From contig PAJM01000023.1 in the NCBI GenBank assembly GCA_002706065.1, forward strand, positions 2,345-38,716: 36,372 bases of DNA, written 5' to 3'. Shown here in pieces: positions 9,718 to 18,028 of this stretch. Numbering within the stretch: the first letter of the stretch is position 1; every line of letters begins with the position of its first letter. Origin of the DNA: Methanobacteriota archaeon. GTDB lineage: Archaea > Thermoplasmatota > Poseidoniia > Poseidoniales > Poseidoniaceae. The position numbers were made by a program, and so were the translations under genes. The notes below the pieces were generated by a model. It was given only the letters and a program-made list of their open reading frames with translations, was not told the DNA's origin and did no database searches.

Positions 9718-9722
9718 TGTGT

Positions 9723-9747
9723 CGAGGGTATTGTTTATCACCCCTCG
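9723..9747. repeat. Inverted repeat just after tldE
   Basis: The arms CGAGGG (9723-9728) and CCCTCG (9742-9747) flank a 13-base AT-rich loop, starting 6 bases after the tldE stop. It could be a hairpin at the 3' end of the tldDE mRNA, acting in stability or processing. Archaeal termination relies mostly on U-tracts and none follows here, so a terminator is not established. Confidence 0.35.
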
Positions 9748-9857
9748 TCATTCTTGTACAGTTCCATGGAGGTCATGGGAGTGTATCGTCTTCACCAATC
9801 CGCACAAAAGCCCGTCGCCTGTTCTCCGCACAGGCTCAATCAAAACAACACGCCTGG

Positions 9858-9865
9858 CGGAGGTG
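9858..9865 (+). promoter_or_regulatory. Ribosome binding site deciding the RPA start
   Basis: GGAGGTGA ends 6 bases before the ATG at 9872. The frame is open far upstream into tldE, but this site and the loss of family-like sequence before MSDENRYSDH fix 9872 as the start. Confidence 0.7.
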
Positions 9866-9871
9866 AACGGC

Positions 9872-11581
9872 ATGAGCGATGAAAATCGTTACAGTGACCA
9901 CATCGCTGCCGTTCTCCAAGAATGCCCTGGCGTTGATGAAGAGGCTGTCAAATCTGCCTTCAAAAAGTATGAGGAAGAATTCTTTATTCCGCCTCAAGAC
10001 GCCATCCGTTCCATAATTCGCCGATTCAAGAGTGAATCCGATACGGCTCCAGCAACCAAAACAAGTTCTGGTCAGAGCAACAAACCAACAAAAAAAGTGA
10101 GTCGCTTGTCTGAACTAAAAGCTGATGATCGTGATATTGAAATTGAAGTTGAAATCGTTTCCCACAACGTTCGTGAACAGATGATTCGTGGAGAATCGAA
10201 ATCGATAGCATTTGGTTTGCTCGAGGACGACCCATGGCAAGAAGGAACCGAAGAACGCACACGTTGGGAGTACAAAGACTGGGGCAACAACAACAACATC
10301 ACACCGGGTTCCGTTGTTCGCATTGAAGGCGCTTCTGTCAATGAATACCAAGGACGTATGTCGTTGAACATCAACCAATCATCCCGGATTGCCGTCCTTC
10401 GCGAAGGAACACGTCCAGTCGTTGCACCCGGAGAACCGGTTGACATTGCTTCGCTTCCCAGCGATGGGTATGTGTGTGTTGTCGGACGTTTGATGTCATC
10501 CCGAGCTGATCAAATCCATCGTCGAGATGGTAGTGGAAGCATCGATGTTGTCCGCGGAAGAATCGCCGATGAATCTGGTGCCATTGGGTTCTTGTCTTGG
10601 GAACCGTTTGATTACGAGCTTGGCTCACTCCTGAAAATTGATGGTGCACAAGTCAAGACCTTCAGAGATACACCCGAATTGAATTTCGGTCGAACGACGA
10701 AAATTGAACCATTCCATGACGCAAACTTTGCGAATACGGACACATTGAAAGAAGGCATGGTCTCAACCATCAGCACGCTCAGAGATGGTTCAAAAGATGT
10801 TGAGATTGTAGTCTCCATCACCTCATGGGAAAAACGAACCTTCACCAAAGATGGTGAAGAGCGATATCTGTGGTCTGGTCAGATTGCAGATCCAACTGGC
10901 CAATGCCGCGTAAGTGCTTGGACCGACTTGCCAATCGATGATTCAACCTTGCCGATGACCGTACGAATTACAGACGCTCGTGTTCGTGCTTGGCAAGGGA
11001 TTCCTGACATTACCATCGATCGTGAAGAACAATTGACCGTTCTGGAAGAAACGCCTTGGGATGGTGAGCTTGACCTCGAGAATCTGAAAATCGAGGTCCC
11101 TCTCGATGAACTTGTATCAGGTCCAAGCCGGGTTGGAATCGCAACACGTGGTACGATTGTATCCGTACGCGATGATTCTGGAATCATCATGCGTTGCACT
11201 GAATGTCGCAGAGTTCTTCGTGATGGACAATGTTTTGATGAGAAATGTCGGACAAAGACAGTAGAAGGAAAAGAAGACGTTCGTTTGCGATTGGTTTTGG
11301 ATGACAAAGCCTCAACGTGTGCTCTTCTTGTTGCTAAGGATGCTGCATTATCGCTTTTGGGAACAGATCACGAAACAATGGCCGATGAAATTCAAGCGAA
11401 TGGAGCAATGGAATATGTCCAGAAAATTAGGGATGCCTTGTTGGGATGTGAGGTTGACGTAACAGGCCGAGTCATCAACGATGGACAAGGTGCGATGATT
11501 TTGTGTGACGGAGCGACAATGGTTGAATCTGATACCGGGCTTATTGCGACTGAACTACGTGCACAATGGGGGCTTCAATGA
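9872..11581 (+). CDS. rpa: Replication protein A, large OB-fold subunit with zinc finger
   Basis: The protein is 569 residues from the ATG at 9872. It begins with a short helical domain (HIAAVLQECPGVDEEAV...), then shows at least three OB-fold repeats. These are recognisable as 'vkSRLSELK..d.dIEIEVEIVSHN', 'GYVCVVGRLMS...GSIDVVRGRIADESGAIGF' and 'KDVEIVVSITSWEKR...GQIADPTGQCRVSAW'. Near residues 441-458 sits a zinc-finger pattern CxxC-x8-CxxxxC (CTEC...CFDEKC) inside the last OB fold, as in euryarchaeal RPA41-like proteins. It binds single-stranded DNA in replication and repair. The stop overlaps the next start in ATGA, implying coupled translation with its partner. Confidence 0.88.
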   Translation: MSDENRYSDHIAAVLQECPGVDEEAVKSAFKKYEEEFFIPPQDAIRSIIRRFKSESDTAPATKTSSGQSNKPTKKVSRLSELKADDRDIEIEVEIVSHNVREQMIRGESKSIAFGLLEDDPWQEGTEERTRWEYKDWGNNNNITPGSVVRIEGASVNEYQGRMSLNINQSSRIAVLREGTRPVVAPGEPVDIASLPSDGYVCVVGRLMSSRADQIHRRDGSGSIDVVRGRIADESGAIGFLSWEPFDYELGSLLKIDGAQVKTFRDTPELNFGRTTKIEPFHDANFANTDTLKEGMVSTISTLRDGSKDVEIVVSITSWEKRTFTKDGEERYLWSGQIADPTGQCRVSAWTDLPIDDSTLPMTVRITDARVRAWQGIPDITIDREEQLTVLEETPWDGELDLENLKIEVPLDELVSGPSRVGIATRGTIVSVRDDSGIIMRCTECRRVLRDGQCFDEKCRTKTVEGKEDVRLRLVLDDKASTCALLVAKDAALSLLGTDHETMADEIQANGAMEYVQKIRDALLGCEVDVTGRVINDGQGAMILCDGATMVESDTGLIATELRAQWGLQ

Positions 11582-12510
11582 TGACACCTTCGAGACAGAT
11601 TCGACGTCAACCTGCATGGATCATGCTTGCTTCAGAATTTGGAGAATCAACTCTTAATGAGAAAGGTTCAGGTGAATTTGACCCTACCTTTGTCATAACA
11701 AAACTCGGTGCCAAAGTCAACCGAGTCGTTGTTTCTGGTCTTGTTGAGCGCCTTGAATTGCGCGAAACAAGCAACGGTTCGCAGATGTATCAAGGACAAC
11801 TCCGTGACCCATCGGGATTGCATTACTTTTCAGTTGGCGAATATGCCTCTGATTCCATGCGTGAGTTTGTTGTTCAGCTGTTGGACAAAGTCGATTCTGG
11901 TGAACCTGTCCTTCTGAGCATGACTGCCAAAGCGCGATGGTATCAAACCGACGAGGGCGCAGTATACACCTCACTTCGTCCTGAAGAGGCTGCCATTGTC
12001 TCCCGAGACAGGTATGCATCATGGCTTGTTCGTGCTTGTGCAGCAACGCTCGACCGTCTCGATCAACATCAGAAATCGTTGAATTGTGAACCAACGAAGG
12101 AAGCGATGCTCTCGGCTGGAATTCGTCCAGAATTGGTTGATGGGCTTGTCGCAGCCAAAGCTCATTATGGGCAAATCGATACCGAAGGGTACCGCCTTAA
12201 CGTCATGCAAGCACTTGACATTGCCGAAGGAAAAATGGCCGCTGCCACGACTGCACCACCGACACTAAACCTCTCAGAGCCTGCTCCCGAAGAGAGTGAT
12301 TCGACTGATGATGGCGAAGATCTGCACGCTTTGATTCTTGAGTGCATCCAAGCCATGGACAACGGCGAGGGTGTGGATTTCGAATCCCTGGTCCGAAATC
12401 TTGCAGCACGTGGCTTCACACGGGAACAATCTGAGGCAGAGCTTGATACCATGAGCGATGATGGCGTATTGCATGAACCTCGATTTGGCTGGTTCAAGAT
12501 TGTAGCGTGA
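11578..12510 (+). CDS. RPA-associated protein (COG3390-like) with winged-helix C-terminus
   Basis: Starting at the ATG overlapping the rpa stop, this 310-residue protein opens with RQIRRQPAWIMLASEFGES and one OB fold (VNRVVVSGLVERLELRE...YQGQLRDPSGLHYFSVG), the pattern of archaeal RPA-associated proteins encoded next to RPA. A helical middle and an acidic linker lead to a C-terminal domain of about 60 residues (ALILECIQAMDNGEGVDFESLV...GVLHEPRFGWFKIV) that reads as a winged helix similar to the RPA32 or MCM C-terminus. It probably forms an RPA complex and recruits partners through the winged helix. The ATG at 11566 is disfavoured because of the longer overlap. Confidence 0.8.
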   Translation: MMTPSRQIRRQPAWIMLASEFGESTLNEKGSGEFDPTFVITKLGAKVNRVVVSGLVERLELRETSNGSQMYQGQLRDPSGLHYFSVGEYASDSMREFVVQLLDKVDSGEPVLLSMTAKARWYQTDEGAVYTSLRPEEAAIVSRDRYASWLVRACAATLDRLDQHQKSLNCEPTKEAMLSAGIRPELVDGLVAAKAHYGQIDTEGYRLNVMQALDIAEGKMAAATTAPPTLNLSEPAPEESDSTDDGEDLHALILECIQAMDNGEGVDFESLVRNLAARGFTREQSEAELDTMSDDGVLHEPRFGWFKIVA

Positions 12511-12568
12511 ACGAATTGTTCCATTACATTCAAATCTTGCCTCCACCCTCATTCATTTAGGGGTCAAC

Positions 12569-12922
12569 ATGGCAGGCACGGATTTCTTCATTCGACCGGC
12601 AACTGGAACAGGTTCTGCAGACTGGATTCGCATTCCAAACGCGGACATTGATGTTAAAATTACACGTCGCCTAACCCGCACAATCATACGCGGTGGAGAA
12701 GGTGACAACCTCCATGACGAGGGTGCTGAATCAACCATCTACACTGTACGAGGGATCTTATCCGTTGATGATTACAAGAAAATTCTCAAGATGTTCCGTA
12801 CTGGTCAACCATTCATTCATGACCCATTTGAAGAACGAGATGTCAAGGTCATTTTTGCTTCCCTTGAATACGAAGGTTCAACAGAGAAATTTGTCTTTGA
12901 GCTTATTGAAGATGTTATCTGA
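12569..12922 (+). CDS. Small beta-rich protein resembling phage baseplate/DNA-circularisation N-domain
   Basis: The protein has 117 residues and no signal peptide or membrane segment. The last two thirds follow a pattern I associate with the N-terminal domain of Mu-like DNA-circularisation/baseplate proteins: a strand pair after LHDEGAES, then TVRGILSVDDYKKIL, then a short G-x-P-F-I-HDPFEERDVKV turn, then FVFELIEDV. In those phage proteins a 'GpG.lvHP.lG...V.v' turn occupies the same place. The match is by eye and only moderate. It lies 11 bases before the first TadC-like gene, so it likely belongs to the same operon. Confidence 0.5.
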   Translation: MAGTDFFIRPATGTGSADWIRIPNADIDVKITRRLTRTIIRGGEGDNLHDEGAESTIYTVRGILSVDDYKKILKMFRTGQPFIHDPFEERDVKVIFASLEYEGSTEKFVFELIEDVI

Positions 12923-12933
12923 GGTGTGTACGC

Positions 12934-13509
12934 ATGAGAAAACTTGACGAAAAACGTGAAGTTCTCTATGTAATACGCGCCATGGACGTTCTCATGTCCT
13001 CAGGGATCGGTTTGGAAGCGACCGTACACAGCATTTCGCAAGGAGGGTATGGCGTCATTTCAGACGACTTCGGAAACATGATGGATAAAGTTCGCAAAGG
13101 TGGTCGTCCCCTTGCCAAGGAAATCAAGTTGTTGATGGGGAAAGTCGAAACCGAAGGATACCGCCGACTCCTCAACATCATGCACATGAACATCACCCAA
13201 AATACCGACATTATTGAAACGCTCAAGAAACAGGGCACTCGAATGGAAGAAGAACGGACTGAAGACGTCAAAAAGTACATCGAAGATTTGAGTGGTGTTC
13301 CAGAATCACTTCTTTCAATAGGGATGATTGGACCAATTATTCTTGCAGTGCTCGGGCTTTTCCCACAACTGGTCGGCGATATGGGTTCGTTCTTCAGCAT
13401 GCCTGAACAATCAACAATTGATGTTGTGGTCAACATCGGTCTTTTCCTTACCCTCTTTGCGATGATTATGATTGGTCTCAAGACCCACACGAAGGACCCT
13501 GGATTGTGA
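12934..13509 (+). CDS. TadB/TadC-type pilus platform protein, first copy
   Basis: This 191-residue protein has a cytoplasmic type II secretion F-like domain (LYVIRAMDVLMSSGIGLEATV, then a helical bundle to about residue 130). It ends with two membrane helices (about 128-150, GMIGPIILAVLGLF, and about 160-180, VNIGLFLTLFAMIMIGL). It is shorter than a full TadC and lacks an N-terminal helix. It would form, with the next gene, the inner-membrane platform of a Tad-like pilus. GAGGTG about 6 bases before the ATG supports the start. The next ORF begins 4 bases after the stop. Confidence 0.78.
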   Translation: MRKLDEKREVLYVIRAMDVLMSSGIGLEATVHSISQGGYGVISDDFGNMMDKVRKGGRPLAKEIKLLMGKVETEGYRRLLNIMHMNITQNTDIIETLKKQGTRMEEERTEDVKKYIEDLSGVPESLLSIGMIGPIILAVLGLFPQLVGDMGSFFSMPEQSTIDVVVNIGLFLTLFAMIMIGLKTHTKDPGL

Positions 13510-13513
13510 TTCA

Positions 13514-14245
13514 ATGCTGTTCCGTTTCCTCGAATCCTTTAGCAATCAACCGATGATGCTGATGCTCGGCGTGTTGGGTTTGGGTATGATTGGAGGAGGT
13601 ATTCCCCCCATTCGAGAACGTATTCGACGACGCAAGATCGAAAACGCTCTACCATCCTTCCTTGAAGGCTTATCCGACGAAGTTGGAGCCGGGCTTGGTA
13701 TTCAGGAAGCGATGCAGCATCAAGCCAAAACGGCACCTGCCCCACTTGGACCTCTACTCGAGGAGACTCTGAAAGAAAGTCACTCGAGTTCATTCGATGC
13801 TGCACTCTCAAGTTTTGCAACCAAAACTCGCTCATCTCAAGTTCAACGGGTCATGCATTTGCTTGAAACGGCAATCGAACAGAACGCACCGCTGCAGGAG
13901 ATTTTGATGAATCTATCCATGGACTATGAGCGTCTGAATGATCTCATGAACAAGAGAGAATCAGAACTTCAGGGACGAGGAATTCTCATCATCTTGTTCG
14001 TATGCATAGGATTACCGGGTTTGATCGGATTCCTTGTAGGTCTTTTCACTCCAGCATCGTCTGGTTTCCAAATTGAAGGATTTCTCTCTACCTTCAGTTT
14101 GTTCTTTGCTGTTGCAAGCGCAGTAGGTGTCGCAGTTTCGGGGCGAATGTTGGGACGTATGCGCGACACAATGTGGTTTGTTCCGGGTTGGATGGCAATG
14201 TCAATGTTCATTTTCCTTGGTGCTACCAAGCTTATTGGAGGTTGA
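13514..14245 (+). CDS. TadC-type pilus platform protein, second copy
   Basis: The 243-residue protein from ATG 13514 has a membrane helix at about 13-30 (MMLMLGVLGLGMIGGG). A type II secretion F domain follows (ALPSFLEGLSDEVGAGLGIQEAM...), then three C-terminal helices (about 155-180, 190-208, 218-238). The pairing of two such proteins with one ATPase is the minimal arrangement of archaeal Tad/Epd-like pili. An upstream extension to 13472 only reads through the previous gene and is rejected. The ATPase start follows 3 bases after the stop, within GGAGGTTGA context. Confidence 0.82.
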   Translation: MLFRFLESFSNQPMMLMLGVLGLGMIGGGIPPIRERIRRRKIENALPSFLEGLSDEVGAGLGIQEAMQHQAKTAPAPLGPLLEETLKESHSSSFDAALSSFATKTRSSQVQRVMHLLETAIEQNAPLQEILMNLSMDYERLNDLMNKRESELQGRGILIILFVCIGLPGLIGFLVGLFTPASSGFQIEGFLSTFSLFFAVASAVGVAVSGRMLGRMRDTMWFVPGWMAMSMFIFLGATKLIGG

Positions 14246-14248
14246 AAC

Positions 14249-15493
14249 ATGTCTGAACAAATTCTCGAACAATACGGAAATGTGACCATTTACACTGAAT
14301 CGAACCATCCTTCACCCATTTATCATGTTGAAGGGAACGTCGCTCCGAATCCACACGGCGACCTTGCCGTACTGTTTGAAGACGATAACCTGGAAGAAGT
14401 CATGTACAACGGCGGAACACAGTGCGTCAAAGTTGCCCATCGAGAGCACGGCATGTGCCGTACAAACGTATGGATCAACGACGAGGCGGGGCTTCAAATC
14501 GCTAAGAACATTGCAGCATTTACCAACGTACCCCTTGGCGATGGACCAGGAATGGTTCCGATCTTCGATGGCCGTCTTCCTGACGGATCTCGTGTCAATG
14601 GTACAATTCCACCGGTTTCACCGGATGGACCAACCCTAACGATTCGTAAGTTCAAGGAAGATCCACTCACAATGATTGACTTAGTGAAATTCGGAACCGT
14701 TAATTCTCGACTTGCAGCAATGATGTGGGTGTGGATTGAAGGACTTGACAGTCGACCAGCAAACTTCGTCATTGCAGGTGGTACAGGTTCTGGAAAAACA
14801 ACGACACTGAATTGTCTTGGGATGTACATCCCATGGCACCGTCGTCTCCTCACCGTCGAAGATACCGCTGAATTGCAAGTCTATCACGATCACTGGTTGC
14901 GAATGGAAACTCGTCGTGAACGCCCAGATGGAACACCTGAAGTTGACATGAACGATTGTCTCAAATCAAGTCTACGTATGCGCCCTGACCGAATCATTGT
15001 TGGAGAAGTTCGTGGACCTGAAGCGGCAACACTGCTCACTGCAATGAACACTGGACACGATGGCTCTTTTGGCAGCCTTCACGCGAATACAGCTCAGGAA
15101 ACGGTTACCAGAATGATCAATCCTCCAATGAATGTCCCACCGATTATGCTTACAGGTCTTGACCTTATCATCATTCAAGCAAGGCTTCACGTGAATGGGA
15201 AGACGGCCCGTAAAATCACAGAAGTTGCCGAAATTGCAGGTATGGAAGGTTCCAAACCACGATTGAACACCATTTGGAAGTACAACGCAGCAACCGATCA
15301 AATTGAAGAAACTGGAATCCCTTCCAACCTCCGTGAAGTCATCTGTCGAGCCGCCGGCGTAACACCAGACATCTTCGAAAAGCATGTCCACCAACGTCAG
15401 CAAATCATTGAAGATTTGATTGCAAGAGACATTACTGATATCCAATCAGTTACAACGGTCATTCAGAACTTCTACGCTCAGAGTCATCACTGA
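14249..15493 (+). CDS. TadA/CpaF/VirB11-family secretion ATPase
   Basis: The 414-residue hexameric ATPase shows an N-terminal domain ending in LPDGSRVNGTIPPVS. It then has Walker A GGTGSGKTTT (about 177-186), the Asp box LTVEDTAELQ (about 207-216), Walker B RIIVGEVRGPEA (about 248-259) and the His box GSLHANTAQET (about 279-289). DGSRVN and SLHANT are typical of the TadA/CpaF branch rather than FlaI. It powers assembly of type IV-like pili by acting on the two platform proteins encoded immediately upstream. GGAGGTTGA 3 bases before the ATG is a strong binding site. The 3' end overlaps the convergent SAP-like gene by 7 bases. Confidence 0.92.
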   Translation: MSEQILEQYGNVTIYTESNHPSPIYHVEGNVAPNPHGDLAVLFEDDNLEEVMYNGGTQCVKVAHREHGMCRTNVWINDEAGLQIAKNIAAFTNVPLGDGPGMVPIFDGRLPDGSRVNGTIPPVSPDGPTLTIRKFKEDPLTMIDLVKFGTVNSRLAAMMWVWIEGLDSRPANFVIAGGTGSGKTTTLNCLGMYIPWHRRLLTVEDTAELQVYHDHWLRMETRRERPDGTPEVDMNDCLKSSLRMRPDRIIVGEVRGPEAATLLTAMNTGHDGSFGSLHANTAQETVTRMINPPMNVPPIMLTGLDLIIIQARLHVNGKTARKITEVAEIAGMEGSKPRLNTIWKYNAATDQIEETGIPSNLREVICRAAGVTPDIFEKHVHQRQQIIEDLIARDITDIQSVTTVIQNFYAQSHH

Positions 15494-17241
15494 TCGTCTT
15501 GCAATCGAAGTCGTGACAGAAGGGCATCTACTCGATCGATTTGTCCTCGGACGCCTCCTACACGGTCAGAAGCATCTGCGACCGATTCTGCGACATGCAA
15601 TTCTGGTTCTTCCTCTTCCTCTTCTTGAGGTTTGAACGTTGCAGCGAGTGCTTTGAGCTCCAGAACAATTGCATCGACTTGTTCATCACTAACAAGTATG
15701 CCTGGCGCCAGTCGAGGAATCTGGCTTGGTGTCAAATACCCAAGTTCGGTGCCAACAATACCTGCACAAGCCAATACTCGCGGACGCAACTCTGCGGTGT
15801 TGACGAGATATCCTTTTGATTCAAGGAAGCGAATGATGAGGCTCTGTTGTGATTCCGAGAAATCGCCTTCACTCGACTCGAGAACTGTTTCTACAAGTGA
15901 TTCAAACGAAGGTAAATTTCGCTCAAGGCGTTCTATGGTTCTTCGCACCTCATCCGGCAAGTGAACTGCACCGTGATAGAGAATACGAAGCATGCGATTT
16001 CTCCGTGCAGCCGCTGGGTCTTGCAGTTCCTCAGCCTCACTGATTTCCAGATGAAGGTCAAACAGTGCATGCAGTCGGCCAGAGACAGCGGGACTCCTCA
16101 GGTCCAAGCCAAGACTACGTGCTTCTTCCTCAAATTCCATACGAGCTTGAATCAAATTTCCTCTGCGTCCTGCTACGATTTCAGGAATGCGTTCTCGCAG
16201 TTGTGGTCGCATTTGCTCAAACAATCGAATTGCTTCCCGTTCCGACCATGAGCCTGGTTTGGCTGAAAGTGCATGTTGCTCTTGTTCGGAACGATATGCT
16301 GTTTCCATAATGATGGATCGAATTGCATCTTGGACTCTAGCGAGATCGACTGAGAAGCCATGTGTCACTAGACTAGAGATGAACGTGTTCATGTCGTCCA
16401 CATCGGTTGTACTTCCAACCAAAAGGTAGTCTCGAGCAGCAGCCTCTACCTCTGCTCGGCGAGATGAAATCTCCAGCAAAGCTGCCTCCTCCTCAAGCGT
16501 TGGTTCCTCTGTTGAGAGTTCTTGCAGCATTGGTGGAACTGGTTGTTCAACATCGTTCATATGAGAACTGAGGCTTTCTTCTATAGAGGCTGCGACATTG
16601 GAGAGCGAGGCATCGATTCCTTCCTCGTTCATGGTTACGATCAAGTCGGATTCTTCTTCGAATGTCCATCCTTCAGGGTGCTCACTGACAAAGGATTCCA
16701 CGGTTTCTTCAATTGACGTAGCTTCTACAGTTGGCGCTTCATCGGAATCTCCCGGAGTAGGGATGTCAACTGAACCACGGCCACGCTTGAGTGAACGCTT
16801 GATTGTCCCCCAGTTCTTATGTTGAGCAGATAGTACTCCTGCTACACGAATCAACAGCGTTTGTCGGTTTCCAGAACGAGGGAGTTCCAACGCTTTGCAC
16901 AGGGAGTGCAATTCCTCTTTGGTCATTTTGTCTAAGTTCTCTTCTTTGAGTTGTTTTGGATCGTGATTTAGGTGGAGATAGATCCGTTGGCGGCGTGTTC
17001 GTAACGAACCTGTCTTTTTGATACCAAATACACCAAGAAGGTCTCCAAGGTCACTGTTGAGGATGTTTTTCAGACCGTCGAGAGTCAAGTCCCATTCGGG
17101 CAAAATAAGGTCTCGAATCAACTGGGCTCGGAGATATTCCACGGAGCCATTTTTGGCCAAACCATACGCTGAAGCAATCTCTTTGAGGTCCTCAAGACGT
17201 GCCTGATAGAGTTCAGACAGGAGACTCGAACGATTACTCAT
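15487..17241 (-). CDS. Acidic protein with N-terminal SAP-like repeats
   Basis: Starting at ATG 17241 (AGGTGA 4 bases upstream), this 584-residue protein shows three SAP-like helix-turn-helix units in about the first 140 residues: LEDLKEIASAYGLAKNGSVE, LKNILNSDLGDLLGVFGIKKTGS and LHSLCKALELPRSGNRQ. A long acidic low-complexity region follows (about 165-270), then a helical C-terminal half of about 300 residues with a run of seven glutamates near 540. SAP motifs usually bind DNA or RNA, so a nucleic-acid-associated scaffold is likely, but I do not recognise the family. The GTG- or ATG-extended N-terminus up to 17295 lacks a binding site. It is divergent from the coiled-coil gene. Confidence 0.7.
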   Translation of the reverse strand: MSNRSSLLSELYQARLEDLKEIASAYGLAKNGSVEYLRAQLIRDLILPEWDLTLDGLKNILNSDLGDLLGVFGIKKTGSLRTRRQRIYLHLNHDPKQLKEENLDKMTKEELHSLCKALELPRSGNRQTLLIRVAGVLSAQHKNWGTIKRSLKRGRGSVDIPTPGDSDEAPTVEATSIEETVESFVSEHPEGWTFEEESDLIVTMNEEGIDASLSNVAASIEESLSSHMNDVEQPVPPMLQELSTEEPTLEEEAALLEISSRRAEVEAAARDYLLVGSTTDVDDMNTFISSLVTHGFSVDLARVQDAIRSIIMETAYRSEQEQHALSAKPGSWSEREAIRLFEQMRPQLRERIPEIVAGRRGNLIQARMEFEEEARSLGLDLRSPAVSGRLHALFDLHLEISEAEELQDPAAARRNRMLRILYHGAVHLPDEVRRTIERLERNLPSFESLVETVLESSEGDFSESQQSLIIRFLESKGYLVNTAELRPRVLACAGIVGTELGYLTPSQIPRLAPGILVSDEQVDAIVLELKALAATFKPQEEEEEEPELHVAESVADASDRVGGVRGQIDRVDALLSRLRLQDDQ

Positions 17242-17245
17242 CACT

Positions 17246-17251
17246 TCACCT
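17246..17251 (-). promoter_or_regulatory. Ribosome binding site for the SAP-like gene
   Basis: On the minus strand AGGTGA lies 4 bases before the ATG at 17241, favouring MSNRSSLLSE as the N-terminus over the ATG at 17295. Confidence 0.6.
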
Positions 17252-17410
17252 ATGCATCGTTGTTCCCTTACAGTATATGTGGTTTCGCTGTCCAATTGGC
17301 ATCAATAAGCCGATTTCTGGTTCAAATTTTCAATGCGAGATGCATCCTTTTCCCGTCTTTTCGGCTAAACCTTGAAACACGTTCGACAATGAGGACCTAT
17401 CGGTGAGTAA

Positions 17411-18028
17411 ATGGTAACCGCTGAAAAAACCGCACGAACCATGCTCAAACAAGCCAATGAGTTGGGCAATACGCTACGTGAAATTGTGCGCAGGGACTTG
17501 GCTGATGAAACACGAAGATTCAACGACACCTTGAACCAACGTATTCAACTCGCAAGTGAAGCCATCGTTCAAGCAGTAAAAGCCAAGGAAGCGATTGCTG
17601 CAGGGGCAACTTCAATCAACATGAAACTAGAAAAGGCGCATCGCAGGTATTCAAAAAACAACAACCTCGAAGAGTTTCGAGGCGTCCTACAATCCACATT
17701 AGAGGAAGTTCAACAACTTCGCGAACAACATGAAACCGTTGCCAATTCATTGAGAGAAGCCCAAACCCCCAGTCGTTCTGCAGTTGAAATCGTTGAACGT
17801 TTTGCTATCGAACTGCAGAAAGCCGCTGGTGGATGGGAAGCAACCGGGCGAGAAATTGATGAAATCATTGCGAACCTGTGCGACCCCAATCCAGATGTTG
17901 CACTTGTCGAAATGGAAAAGTACCTCACTGAGAATGGATTTGAAGTTGTCCTTGTTGGAGAAAATCGAAACGATGAATCCCTTGAGGAAGCCCGACGTCA
18001 ACTCGGTTATTCGGACTCATCAGAGTGA
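17411..18028 (+). CDS. Coiled-coil protein of unknown function
   Basis: This soluble 205-residue protein is almost entirely helical. Heptad-like stretches cover roughly residues 5-65 and 75-120, and an acidic helical C-terminus of about 55 residues includes EMEKYLTENGFEVVLVGE. No catalytic motif, signal peptide or cysteine cluster is visible except one Cys in NLCDPN. GGTGAG 3 bases before the ATG supports the start. It diverges from the SAP-like gene across 169 bases that probably hold both promoters, and its 3' end overlaps the PBGD-like gene by 22 bases. Possible roles are scaffold or oligomeric adaptor; function unknown. Confidence 0.65.
   Translation: MVTAEKTARTMLKQANELGNTLREIVRRDLADETRRFNDTLNQRIQLASEAIVQAVKAKEAIAAGATSINMKLEKAHRRYSKNNNLEEFRGVLQSTLEEVQQLREQHETVANSLREAQTPSRSAVEIVERFAIELQKAAGGWEATGREIDEIIANLCDPNPDVALVEMEKYLTENGFEVVLVGENRNDESLEEARRQLGYSDSSE

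Noticed and set aside
9641-9871. In-frame extension of rpa into the end of tldE
   Set aside because: It would overlap tldE by 77 bases, and the family-like sequence plus GGAGGTGA fix the start at 9872.
14249-15493. ATPase as archaellum FlaI
   Set aside because: DGSRVN and SLHANT motifs and two separate TadC-type partners favour the TadA/CpaF branch, and no other archaellum genes are nearby.
17296-17410. Possible tRNA because of GGTTCAAAT near 17318
   Set aside because: No matching acceptor or anticodon arms can be built around it; it is better explained as a divergent promoter region.
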